Part shown: positions 46,686-58,000 of the stretch, piece by piece
Numbering within the stretch: the first letter of the stretch is position 1
Layout: each line of letters begins with the position of its first letter
Assembly: GCF_000224145.3 (NCBI RefSeq)
Contig: NC_020166.2
Location: 801,111-865,110, forward strand
Length of the DNA: 64,000 bases
Direction of reading: 5' to 3'
Origin: Ciona intestinalis
Lineage: Eukaryota > Chordata > Ascidiacea > Phlebobranchia > Cionidae
Program-made: the position numbers and the translations under genes
Notes under the pieces: generated by a model
Told to the model about the DNA's origin: nothing
Database searches by the model: none
The model's input: the letters and a program-made list of their open reading frames with translations, nothing else

Positions 46686-47856
46686 TGCTCTAAATTTAAA
46701 CCCTTTCGTAAACAAAACGCAGCTGCAATCTTAAAAGGCTCAAGTAGTTATAACAGCTCAACAATACTTCGCAAAACGAAAAGTGCTTTTTATAAGGACC
46801 TATATACCCTGTTACTGTATTGCCCCATAACATACCACCATAGAAACAAAGATATGAGATTTCCAAGCAATACTGCGATGTTAATAAATAATACTTTCAT
46901 TTTAGCAGGCAACACTTTCTATTCTATAGTCACCTTGCTAAAAGAAAGTAATATCCGGGTATTGTCAAATACAAGCTCACATACAATACCTTAAGATACT
47001 GTTTCAGTTTTTTCCTTTACCCTACCACTACAGTCATTATCAATCACTAAAACAATGCACTTTACAGCATAGCGTATAAGCGGCAAATATAACGCGTAGT
47101 AATCTCATGGCGTTTGAAAATGGGCGTCATTCGCTCAGAGTTTGTTTACAGCAGTTTGCGTTTCTTCTTCGAGAAGGTGAACTACGATGCAGACATCGGC
47201 ACACCCGCAGCGCAAGCTTTGTTTTTTTGGCAAACATCCTCATTAACTCAAAGAACCCGCTGCGCCAACCGAGCGTAACTTGCCCAAGACACGGCTTCGT
47301 TATGGAGGCGGTCGTATCTACATCGGTAATGATCGGAAATGAAAAACAACATTCTTGACATTATTTGCTTACGCGATACCGATAAGCGAAATACCTCGAA
47401 CCTCAAATCACGCCCTCTCTACCTCCGTATTAAACTTCATGTGGAGGAAAAACTGAACGCCTTCCACTTAATTAAATCAATGATAAAGTTTCAAGTCACT
47501 AAATTCCTCCTGTTCAGTTCCGTCACACCCTGCGGGCTTTAATGTTTGCTTGGTCGATTTTGTTTTGCGCCTAAAATGGCATTCTCTCTGTCGCAGTTCT
47601 GCTGTGCACTCAGGCAGAACTTAACTGCTCAGAACGCCGTCTAGCGGCACTAAACTCTTGCATGCTTAACTAACTTATGTGCTCACACTACACTTGGCAC
47701 ACATTGAGTTAACAAACGAAAGCTTAACAGAATTTTTATTTATCACTTCGAAAACGATAGTAAAATATATGTTTTAAAAAACTTAAAGAAAATAATCAAT
47801 AGACAAACGACAGTTTTTAAAACACGCTATGGACAAAAAGGATGCACTAAGACTAA

Positions 47857-47935
47857 GTGCATGAAACAGAACATAACGATTATAACGACTGCTGTTTCCG
47901 GCTACGCGAGAATAAATAAGTTACATTCGTTTATT
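47857..47935 (+). repeat. Composite SINE, 3' half
   Basis: GTGCATGAAACAGAACAT to GAGAATAAATAAGTTACATT, tail CGTTTATTC. Confidence 0.65.
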
Positions 47936-48005
47936 CTCAAAACCGGACAGTTTCTTGGGTTGCATCAGTAAATGAGAAAAAAATGAAATTGGACAACAAA
48001 GTATA

Positions 48006-48199
48006 CAGTAGGGTGGGGGAAGACGGGACACCTTTTAACTCTAGTTTCTCGTCTAATATAGTAGTAAACAAAGAACATTCACAGAATTATAAAACCGTAT
48101 CCCCAAACTCACATAGACCGTTCTTAATTGTTTAAAACACGATCAGGATATTTAGATAGTATGTGCTAAAGGTGTCCCATCTTACCCAACCCTACTATA
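48006..48199. repeat. MITE subfamily 1, F orientation, near consensus
   Basis: TACAGTAGGGTGGGGGAAGA to CTTACCCAACCCTACTATAT. Confidence 0.9.
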
Positions 48200-48627
48200 T
48201 TCAAATGCTATTAACCGATGGGTCGCGACCAACATTCGTTCTCTACTTCATTTGACTTTCTCCTACTAAAGCTGTGTCAACCATTTTGCCCGTTATTGTA
48301 AAAGTTAAACGTTTTTGTGGTACGCTTGAAAATGCTATGAGAAACGTGGTTCCTGAAATTGGGTCGATATTTTTTTGTGTGAGTTCATTCATGCTTTTAG
48401 TGGCAATCAACTTACGTTTAAAATTTGGGGGCCAATTAATTCAAGCTTTATCTTTTTGCGACATTGTATTTGGGTTTAACATTTGCCAGCATTCAGCTTC
48501 AATTTTTGGCAATTGATTCAAGCTTGAATTCTTAAAGGCAATTTATTTTTGCTCAATAGTAAAACAACAACCGTAAAAACACGCTATGGAAGATGTGGAA
48601 ACATATGAAAATTGCAGCTGTTGCTAT

Positions 48628-48815
48628 ATAATAGGGTGAGGGAAGATAGGATATTTGTTGTTTTTTTCACGTCGCATTTGATAGTAAACAAACAACGTTC
48701 AAAGAATTTTGTAACTGTATCCCCACGACTATAATAGACCGTTGGTAATTGTTTAAAACACGATCAGGATATTTGGATATTCTGTGCAAAAAAGCCCATC
48801 ACTCCACAGTACTCT
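48628..48815. repeat. MITE subfamily 1, F orientation
   Basis: TATAATAGGGTGAGGGAAGA to CCCATCACTCCACAGTACT. The right end is subfamily 2-like. Confidence 0.8.
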
Positions 48816-49143
48816 GCACGCATTATATGTTATGCATATTTTAAAATCCTATATGCAGATATGGATCGTTGGCTTAACCGAGTTTGGCATTTTGGTGTAC
48901 AGTAGTTCTCTCCATTACCAACTCCACGGTTCTCACATTATCCCATGCTGCCGTGGACTCCTATACATGTTTCAAATTGCGGTCACCCGACTGTCAATGC
49001 CGCCTTAGTAAATAATGCATGCACTTCTAATGTCACATTATTAACAACTAGCTCGGGCCTTGTGTTCCGGGTAATTAAATCTCAACATTTAATCTCTTCA
49101 TGGTAAAGGACTGCTTGAAATGGTAACTATATGGTTTTATTGA

Positions 49144-49315
49144 TAGTACTGTGGGGTAAGATGGATGCTGTTGGCACATAATATCTCATATTTCCTAATC
49201 TAGTTTTTAACAAATAACAATTATCGTTACTAAGATTATGTTATTCTTTAAATAATCTTTGTACAAAATAAGACGATAAAGGAGAATAAAACATGTCCCA
49301 TCTTGCCCCAACCTG
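49144..49315. repeat. MITE subfamily 2, R orientation
   Basis: TAGTACTGTGGGGTAAGATG to CCATCTTGCCCCAACCTGAT. Confidence 0.85.
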
Positions 49316-49891
49316 ATCATATGTTGTTATATAATGATAAACATATTTTGATCATGTGTGAACATTTATGCAAATTTTCAAAAATCTATAAAGTAGCGAG
49401 TCAGCAGAAAAAAGTTCAACATGTTTGTTTTCAAGAGCCAGTAATGCAGAAGCCAAGCCGGTAAAGTTGCGATGCAATACAGAGTTAAACTATTAAAGAA
49501 ATTCAATAAAACGAAACCCATTCTCCTTTCGACTTCAATTTAATAGAACTCTATATTTTCTGGCATTAAATCTAAACACTGTTAAAAAATGAGACAAAAT
49601 ATAAAGTATGCAATTCCATGCTTCATTTGGCATCTGTATTGGAAATGATAATTTGATAAAAACTCGATAAAAACTGGCTCGCTGTTTAAATGTTTCGGTT
49701 ATAGATTAAAGGCATGGGTTGACAGAACATAAAGAATTTAGAGTAATGAGGTAACTCTGGTTAAACCACATGACACCTTATGTGTGGCTTGATGTTAAAC
49801 TAATATAGAATGTTTAAGTTTTGTAAAAAGCAACTGTAAATAAATCTCGCGGATCAGACCCGGTCGGCTGCTTACATAGTTTGAAATTATA

Positions 49892-50088
49892 TAGTAGGTT
49901 GGGGAAAGATGGGACACCTTTTTATTCTATTTTCTCGCCCAATTTGGCAGTAAACAAAGAAAATGCAAAGAATTATAAAAGCGTATCCTCACGACTCCCC
50001 TGAACCGTTGTTAATTGTTTAAAAGTCGATCAGGATATTTGGATATCATGTGCCAAAGGTGTACCATCTTCCCCAACCCTACTATATT
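49892..50088. repeat. MITE subfamily 1, F orientation
   Basis: TAGTAGGTTGGGGAAAGATG to CTTCCCCAACCCTACTATAT. It lies just before an R4 copy. Confidence 0.9.
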
Positions 50089-50094
50089 TGAATA

Positions 50095-50195
50095 AAGAGA
50101 CTGACGATGCCACCATTTACGAAAAGTATGTAAATTTTAGTATATAGTTGCTAGGACTTGATTTTGTCTGTTTTGTCGTAGCACCAGGTTCTTTG
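50095..50195 (+). repeat. Dispersed repeat R4, uninterrupted
   Basis: GAGACTGACGATGCCACCAT, GTTGCTAGGACTTGATTTTG and TGTCGTAGCACCAG occur within 100 bp without the MITE that splits the 5545-5850 copy. Confidence 0.55.
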
Positions 50196-50333
50196 GTAAA
50201 AGACTTTGATTATAGAAAGTTTAAGTTGTTTTCATCTTTTTTTTAATTAAAAATCCACAATAACCGTTTGAACGGCTAGTTAGGAGCCCGATAAATATCG
50301 AACATATTTATAAATTGATTGACATATTCCTAG

Positions 50334-50497
50334 GGCATGAACGCATTCAATGTGCAACAGACAGTGAACAACCACTTGATATAAATCCAATTGCAAACGA
50401 AGCAAAGAAAAGCGAGCCACAGAAAGAAGAAGGGAGCACCAACACGAAAGATATGCGGTATTGGCATTTAGCACCTCGGAGACGAAGGTTCATTTAG
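50334..50497 (+). CDS. Candidate terminal coding exon, unknown protein
   Basis: After a CCTAG acceptor the frame reads HERIQCATDSEQPLDINPIA, a Lys/Glu-rich stretch, then WHLAPRRRRFI and TAG. AATAAA-like signals lie about 190-230 bp downstream. It needs an upstream exon ending in phase 1, which I could not find. The hydrophilic composition would suit a cytosolic or nuclear tail. Unrecognised. Confidence 0.3.
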
Positions 50498-50957
50498 TCT
50501 TGGTCTTTATTGGGTAAGAAGTCTCCTGGGCATTTCAAGGTGTTGCGGCGAAAGAGATAATTCAGCTCGTGCGGCGTGTGCTGTGGTAGTAGGTGTCTTT
50601 TTATGTGTGTATGTATTATGTAAGGGCTAGAAATGTGTCGTATTCTTTTATAACGATAAAAGAAGGCATACTAAACAGTCCTTCCAGATAATAAACTCTG
50701 GTATATGGTCAAGATTTTGTAGTTAGAAATAAAGCTGAATTAAAAGTATATCCTTCATACAAGATATTGTAAGTTTGCACAACATTAGTTTCAGTTTTTG
50801 TTCTGCTCAAAATTAAAAGTTAGAAAAAAGGACCAAAAATAATTTTGGAATAGGAATACTATACATGTAGGAAGTATTTAGTGAATTAATTAAGGTATAA
50901 CTTTTTACTTTCAACTTATAATGCATTGGGCGATTGATAAAATTTCACCCTACAAAA

Positions 50958-51153
50958 GCAAGTGGGGGAAGGTAGGACACCTTTAGCTCATAATATCCAA
51001 ATATCCTAATCGTGTTTTAAACAAATAACAACGGTCTATGGAAGGCATGAGGATATACTTTCGTAATTCTTTGAGTGTTCTTTGTTTACTACCAATCGAG
51101 ACGAAAAAATAGAATGCAAAAAGGTCCCATCTTCCCCCCCACCCTACTATATG
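50958..51153. repeat. MITE subfamily 1, R orientation
   Basis: AAGCAAGTGGGGGAAGGTAG to CCCCCCCACCCTACTATAT. The extreme left end is lost. Confidence 0.85.
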
Positions 51154-51544
51154 TTCCGTATGTGCATGTAATACTACATTGACGCACTTTTGGGAATATT
51201 ACATTTAAACACATATATTTCCTATGTGCATCAAAACAAGCACTTTTCGGGCATTCTCTCCTTGTAGGGTTGTAGGCTATATTGACCAGCGTGATTTCCT
51301 AAGCGGTCGTCAGCAGGTCGATACCATCTTCGGGTCGACGCCTCGGTTGGTATTATCCCTCAGGAATAACCTGTTCGCGGTTCCTGTTATCTCATGCATA
51401 ACACAAGCGTAATCCTGACCACGCTCAGCGCTTTGCAGGATTTCTTTTGCGCATAAACAACGACTTAAAGGGAATTAATTTGCGAGTGTATTTGGGTTTC
51501 GTGTTATTGTGCCAACGTGGGTGGAATATCTGTAAAGTAAGTTT

Positions 51545-51736
51545 ATAGTAGGGTGGGGGGAGAAGGTGGGACGCCTGTTCATTCTATTTTCTCGTCCAAT
51601 TTGATATTAAAATAAGAACATTCAAAGAAATATTAAACTATAACCTCACGGCTCCATAGACCATTGTTAATTGTTTAAAACACGATCAGGATGTTTGGAT
51701 ATTATAAAGGTGTCCCATCTCCCCCTTTCTACTACA
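51545..51736. repeat. MITE subfamily 1, F orientation
   Basis: TATAGTAGGGTGGGGGGAGA to CATCTCCCCCTTTCTACTAC. It lies about 360 bp upstream of the GPCR start codon, so possibly in its promoter. Confidence 0.85.
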
Positions 51737-52094
51737 GGAGTTGTGACCGATTCGTTCGACAAAGCTGTATATTATTAAGATCTTTGTCCCAACTATTTCA
51801 TTACGCAGTATCAGAAACTAATTACGCCTATATAAAGTTTCAAACTTATATTATAATAACCCTTTACACGTTTATATTACGACAAGTATCGTTTTACCGT
51901 TACTTTCGATCTTTTTATGTTTTATCGTGGTATATTTTACCCTTATGTAAGCAAAGACACAAAATATTGCTTTATAATTCTTATAAAAAAACATTGTCCT
52001 TTCAGACTTATGTAAAATTTTGCTGCGAAAATCAGGATAAATAAAATAAAATAGGCAACAACTTGAAGTATAAACCCAAAGGAACAGACTGAAA

Positions 52095-55000
52095 ATGGAG
52101 CCAACAACTCATGTGCCCTACGTGGGAGATGGGTTAGTTTCGACCACGGTAAAGGACCAACCGATATCTATTTCGCCCGATCCGTTAAAGACGGTTGTTC
52201 TGCCATCTGTGTTTGGAATCGTTTGTATTGTTGGATTACTTGGTAATGCGTTGGTCATGTACATTATACAAGTGAAGGTAAGTGTTTATAGTAGGGTGGG
52301 GTAGATGTGACACTTTTTAGCATATAATATCCATATATCCTGGTCGTGTTTAAACCATAAATAACATTCTATTGAAAGCGTGAAGAAAAGGCTTTTTAAT
52401 TCTTTGAATGTTTTTGTTTACTACCAAAATGGACGAGAAAATAACAAAATGTGTCTCATTTTCCCCAACACTACAATATGTTAAGATACTTGGTGTATAT
52501 AAGAAACATATAAAATAATAACTCACAAAGTTACATACTTGGTAACTAGTAAGCCGGCACAAGGTGTATATGAAACAGAACACCCGTGTTATTACGACTG
52601 TCGTTTTCCTCTCACGTGAGGATAAAGCAAACAACATCTATTTATTAATTTATGAAATTGTGTTTTTTTATGAATTACAAATCGAACAAAATTCATATTA
52701 AGCTTATTATTATGTATTGAGCTTATAGTTACTATGAGATTGGTAGCTAATCCATAGTTCAGTTGAGATTGGTAGCTAATCCATTACTATTTGGCATGAA
52801 AGGATTTTAATTGAGTGCCGCATGTTTGTACATTACGTAATAGTTAATGGTTTGTCTAATTTATTCACAAAAAGGTATTTGAAATGAATCATCTTTTCTT
52901 CATATAAGTATGCATATTTTACAGAACTATAATTTTTGTAATCGACCGCGTTTCTACTCTAGACATTGCGGGGTAAGATGGGATAACGTTAGCACCTAAG
53001 TCCTATATTTTCCCGATAAAGTAGAAAGCACAGGGTTGCTGTGTAATTTTGCAAATCATATATTTGTTTACTACCAAATAGGACGATAAAAAAAACGCAT
53101 CCCGTTTTAGCCCAACCCAATACAATATAGTAGGATGGGGGAATATGGGACACGTTTTTATTCTATTTCCTTGTCCCATTTGATAGTAAACAAAAAACAT
53201 TTAAAGAATTATAAAACCGTATCTTCACGACTTCCATTGGCCGTTGTTAATTGTTTAAAACACGATCAGGATGTTGGAATATTGTGTGCTAAAAGTGTCC
53301 TATCTTTCCCCACCCTATTATACACAAAACATTCTTTTGAGAAATAAAAATTACAGGAAAAAATAAAAAAAACTGCATCTTTTTAGATTCGTAAAAACAG
53401 TTTGACCGATATATACGTCATCAATTTAGCTGTCGCAGATTTCATCTTTCTCGCAATGTTGCCATTCTGGTCAACAGAACTTGCTATGAACGGACGGTAT
53501 GTGTTTAATTCTTGCTTTTACTAAATATATGTTTAACTACGGGGCTGGATTTGTTAAGACCAGCGATTTCAAATAAATGTGTTGATTTATATAACCAAGT
53601 AAGTGAATTAACTTTGAGGTTTATGGTATTTCGAAAAACTGCTGCCTATATGTTTGCTTTACCAGTTGTAATCTGTATAGTACTGTTACCGTTAGCGCTT
53701 ATAATTCTGAAAGCAAAAGGAATTCGTTAATATACTTTCGGAAATTCATAACAAACCGAAATCTTCCGAAAATATCCGAAATTTGTTTACTAATATTCAT
53801 AGCTAAATTTATTCCTAATAAAGTAAAAACTGTGCTCTTTTATTGTGATTAATCTCTTCTAAATGCAGATGGGTGTTTGGGAGGGTACTCTGTAAGCTAA
53901 CCAGCGGAAGTACCCACTTCCATATGTACGCAAGTGTCTTCTTCCTCACTGCGATGGCTGTTGACAGGTTAATGGCAGTGGTGTTCTATAGGAGCTGTAT
54001 GGGGAATAGGTGAGAAAATATGCCGATCTTTTTAGACACGTTTACAAACCAATGACCACGTATATGTTAATATATTCCAATATCCTTACCGTTATAACTG
54101 ATTCTATTCTAAGTTGGTGAGGTCCTTGTCATGGACCTGGGGATTTAGGAAAGAATTGGTCAATTACCCTAACACTCAGAAAGTTTATGTCGTTAACAAA
54201 CTGATAAACAAAAGTTATTAAAAACGTTTTCAAAAAACGGTTGCTGTCCACAGATTTCCTGACAAATTCTATTTAAAGTAAAAACATTCAAAATTTTGGC
54301 TATCTTGAAACTTAAGAAACTTTTCTTATACTATAAACATTGCCACGTACGTTACTATACCAGCATGTTGAATGCTAGCGCCCATTTATTGTTCCCGGGC
54401 GCCCATTAAAAACGCATTAACGATTTCTGTGCGCTAGAAAGTCATCACGGAAAATGTATATTCGAATTTGGCCTCGGCACTCTTGGCGCACAAGTAGTAG
54501 CAAACCTGTCGTTGTAGGTTAGCCGAAATTAGTATATTGATTACGAGGCGCAAAGCATCGATTACAAGTCCAGTGAAAAGACTTATCAGAAAAACTCATT
54601 ACGCACAAGAATGGCAGTATACTATAGTAGAGTGGGGTAAGACGGTCCATGTTTTAATTCTCTTTTCCGTCCCATTTTTTCGTCCCGTCCCAAACATGAG
54701 ATTTTGCCGCTAACAGTACCCCATCTTACCCCACGGTACTATACATTAAACTTTGTAGTAACTTACTTTATCCCCGAGTGGCAGGGAAACGCGCAGTCGT
54801 TATTACACGGGTGTTCTGTTTCATACACCTCATACCAGCTTACAAGTTACTACATATGTAACTTTATGTATAATACTTAAACAGCTTATACAGGCACAGT
54901 CGTTTTGTTTTAATACGTTTATCATTTTCCACGAAGACATACACTCTTTGTGCAATTTTATATTCCGCAACAAAATCAAGTATGCAGTATAATCCGTGTA

Positions 55001-58000
55001 GTTATGTGCTAACTCTGACCTAAATCCCTGGTCCCTTGACGCACCCCGCCACAAAACCTCACCCATGTAGAATCCACTAATCTTTTAACCAAGTTGCCCC
55101 AACACAGGACAAGACGAGCGGCTAAAGTTGGCTCAGCTGTTATTTGGGTGATATCTATCATAATTAGCATCGTACCTTTTTATTTCCGTGATTTGAAGCA
55201 AGGGACTTCAGGTAAGAAATTTGTTTTTATATTTTTTTGAACATTTGCCTATATATATATATTTATTTAATATGTTTTTAACTGTAAGCGTGTTTTGACA
55301 ACTGTTGTTTTGTCACTATATCCGGTTGTTTCGTTTTAAATAATTTTCAATCTTCGCTACCGTAATCGAGGGGACAAAAAAAGTTAATATTAATATCATG
55401 ATTATATTAAAACTATGAATAGGCAACGCCACAAGCTTTTATTCATAATTGGTCAAAACTGTTTATTCATTGGAGTAAATAGCTGTAAAGTAAGAGGTGT
55501 TTGAATAACTCTGTGGCTCATTCATAAGCATGACCTCATGGCCCAGAGTTTAAGAACATTTTTGGGCCATTTACTTTAGGTTGTGTCTCAGCCTATGCCA
55601 CATAAGAAGAGAACCTTGCTATTCTCCTGTATCATCCAATTTGGTAGCAAATAAAGAATATTCACAGAATTATAACCGCACCCTCACTACTTTAAAAAAC
55701 GACAGAAATTATTAGTAAAACACGATCAGGAAATATAAGACATTGTGCGCTAACGGTATCCATCTTATACCCCACAACAGTACTATATACAATGGTACTT
55801 GGATTATTGTCTATGTTTTCAAAGTCATTGCGTATATTTATGCTTAGTACTTTGGTTACGCATCTCATTCCTATATCGATTGGAAACTGCCTAATCGATC
55901 ATTGGAAAATATATGATTATACTTAGTGTACGAGAAACGTAAGAAAAGTTCTATGTGCCCTTTTACCAATGCAAGCGTTCCAGGGGTTTGTTTTAGTCAG
56001 TTTTTTTTCCAAATCGAATACCCGTCGAATGTTTGACGCTAATGCGACGGACCGGGCGTTTAAAACCGGTTTCCGTCACCTCGGTTATCTTAGCACGGTT
56101 GTATAACGATTTTACATGTATCCGTGGTTTTGTGGTTATTTGAAAATTGAATCGTCGCTATATGATGCCAACGTTTTGCGCAAACTTTTGCTGATAACCT
56201 TTAAAACAAAAAAGTGATCCATTTCTTGATTCAGATTTGTCATTTAGTATTCACAAAATCTACGGAAATAAAAGAGCAGCCACACATGTGTGTACCATGG
56301 TATGTGACCCGCACGTCTGATAATTATTGCATCAATAATAAATACGTTCCTTATGTCCCATTCGATTACTGTGAGAAACATCGACCACCAGAATAAATAT
56401 ATTTATAATATGGTGGGGTAATATGGGACATGTTTTCATTTTATTTTGTTGTCCCAATTGGTAACAAAGAACATTCAAAAATTTATTAAACCGTATCTTC
56501 ACGACTCCTATAGACCGTTGTTAATTATTTAAAACACGATCACGATATTTGGATATTATGTGCTAAAAGTGTCCCATCTTCCCCCACCCTTATGATTTTC
56601 GACTAAAACACAAACAGGATACGGCATGTTGTTGTACTTGTATACTGCAAACAAGTTCTCACAGCAGAACAGCCATTTGCTAATCTTCTGCAATTCGTGC
56701 CCGTAAATGAGAAGTCCCAAATGCGTTGCTAATTACACATCCATCAGGTCGATACGAGGCAAAGTGTTACATTTTTCTTCAATGTCTCCCAACCATTAGA
56801 GTTAAGGAGAAACTTCTCCCAACCAAAAAGCGACGTGGTTTCGGTTTTAAGCCACAGCACATGGTTCTAGGGCATGTTGAAATATCAAACATTTCTCATC
56901 TTGGCGTTTAGCGAATGAGAATAAAAAAAACGTCAGTCGTTAAAATATTTTATAGTAGAGTGGGGGAAGATGGTACCCCTTTACAACATAACATTTGAAT
57001 ACCCTGATCGTGTTATAAACAAATAACAACGGTCTATGGGAGTCGTGAGGGTACAGTTTTATAATACTTTAAATGCTCTTTGTTTACTACCAAATGGTGC
57101 GAGAAAATAGAATGAAAAGATGTCCCATGTTTCCCTATGCCTAATATATAATGGACGCAATATGATAAAGTGTTTAAAAAAATAGAAAAGGGCGTGATTG
57201 ATAAACCTAAAAAGGCATCTATTGAAAATCCTACAGTTTAATAATATCGTGTATATTGTCTCTACGAATGCGAATTAATTTTCAATTTTAAAAACTAAAA
57301 TCAATTTAAAAAACTGAGATCAATTTTAAAAACTGAGATTAATTTTAAAAACTAAAATCAATTTTAAAAACTTAGAGGTGCACTTAGTCAATGCAAGGAT
57401 ACAGTTCAACCCATAAACTGCAATACCCTATTATAATATGCCATGATTCTGCCACCACAAATTGATATTTTCTCCTTAAAGATTTTTTTTCTAATTTTTT
57501 TTTTTAATTTTTAATTCGATTAATACAAAATCATACCAACCTTAAGCTGGCGCTCGGTGACATTTATTAACTTGACGTCAGTGAAGATTAAATTGGCTCG
57601 TTGTCAAAGCTAGTTAGCATGTTCATAACGCTATTTTTAAAGACAGAATTTTTAAATATAATTTTTTTTATTCTATCTGGTATAAAAAAACGTAGTTTAT
57701 TTCGAGATTCCCTAATAGTCTTGTCGAATGGCAGACGAAACGTCGGAAATACACTACGTTTTTTATACCAGATAGACCATTAAAAGTATATTTACATTAT
57801 GCCTGCTAGCAAAAGTAATATACTATGAAATTTTTGATGTAATTTTACCCGTATTTTAAATTCCAGGTTACAGTCACTGCATTTGGACGTTCAATGACAC
57901 AATAACGGTCGATAGGAACTGGTTTGTGGTGCATTTTATGACGAGGTGAGCCAACGGTGTTATAAATGGTGACATCTAATCAGTAATAACGTGTTACATA

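Larger units (their letters stand above)
45396..48005. other. Gene-poor region
   Basis: No supported exon chain. A less AT-rich stretch at 47100-47560 has open frames on the plus strand, including MGVIRSEFVYSSLRFFFEK ending at an AAG/GTGAAC site, but nothing recognisable. Two SINE modules are listed separately. Confidence 0.4.

Noticed and set aside
47107..47542. Overlapping plus-strand frames as a coding gene
   Set aside because: Several frames are open because the base composition is higher in GC. No domain or consistent exon chain was found.
56214..56396. ECL2 exon of the GPCR
   Set aside because: Using it breaks the frame into exon 5, while exon 4 joins exon 5 directly in phase and gives the expected loop cysteine.
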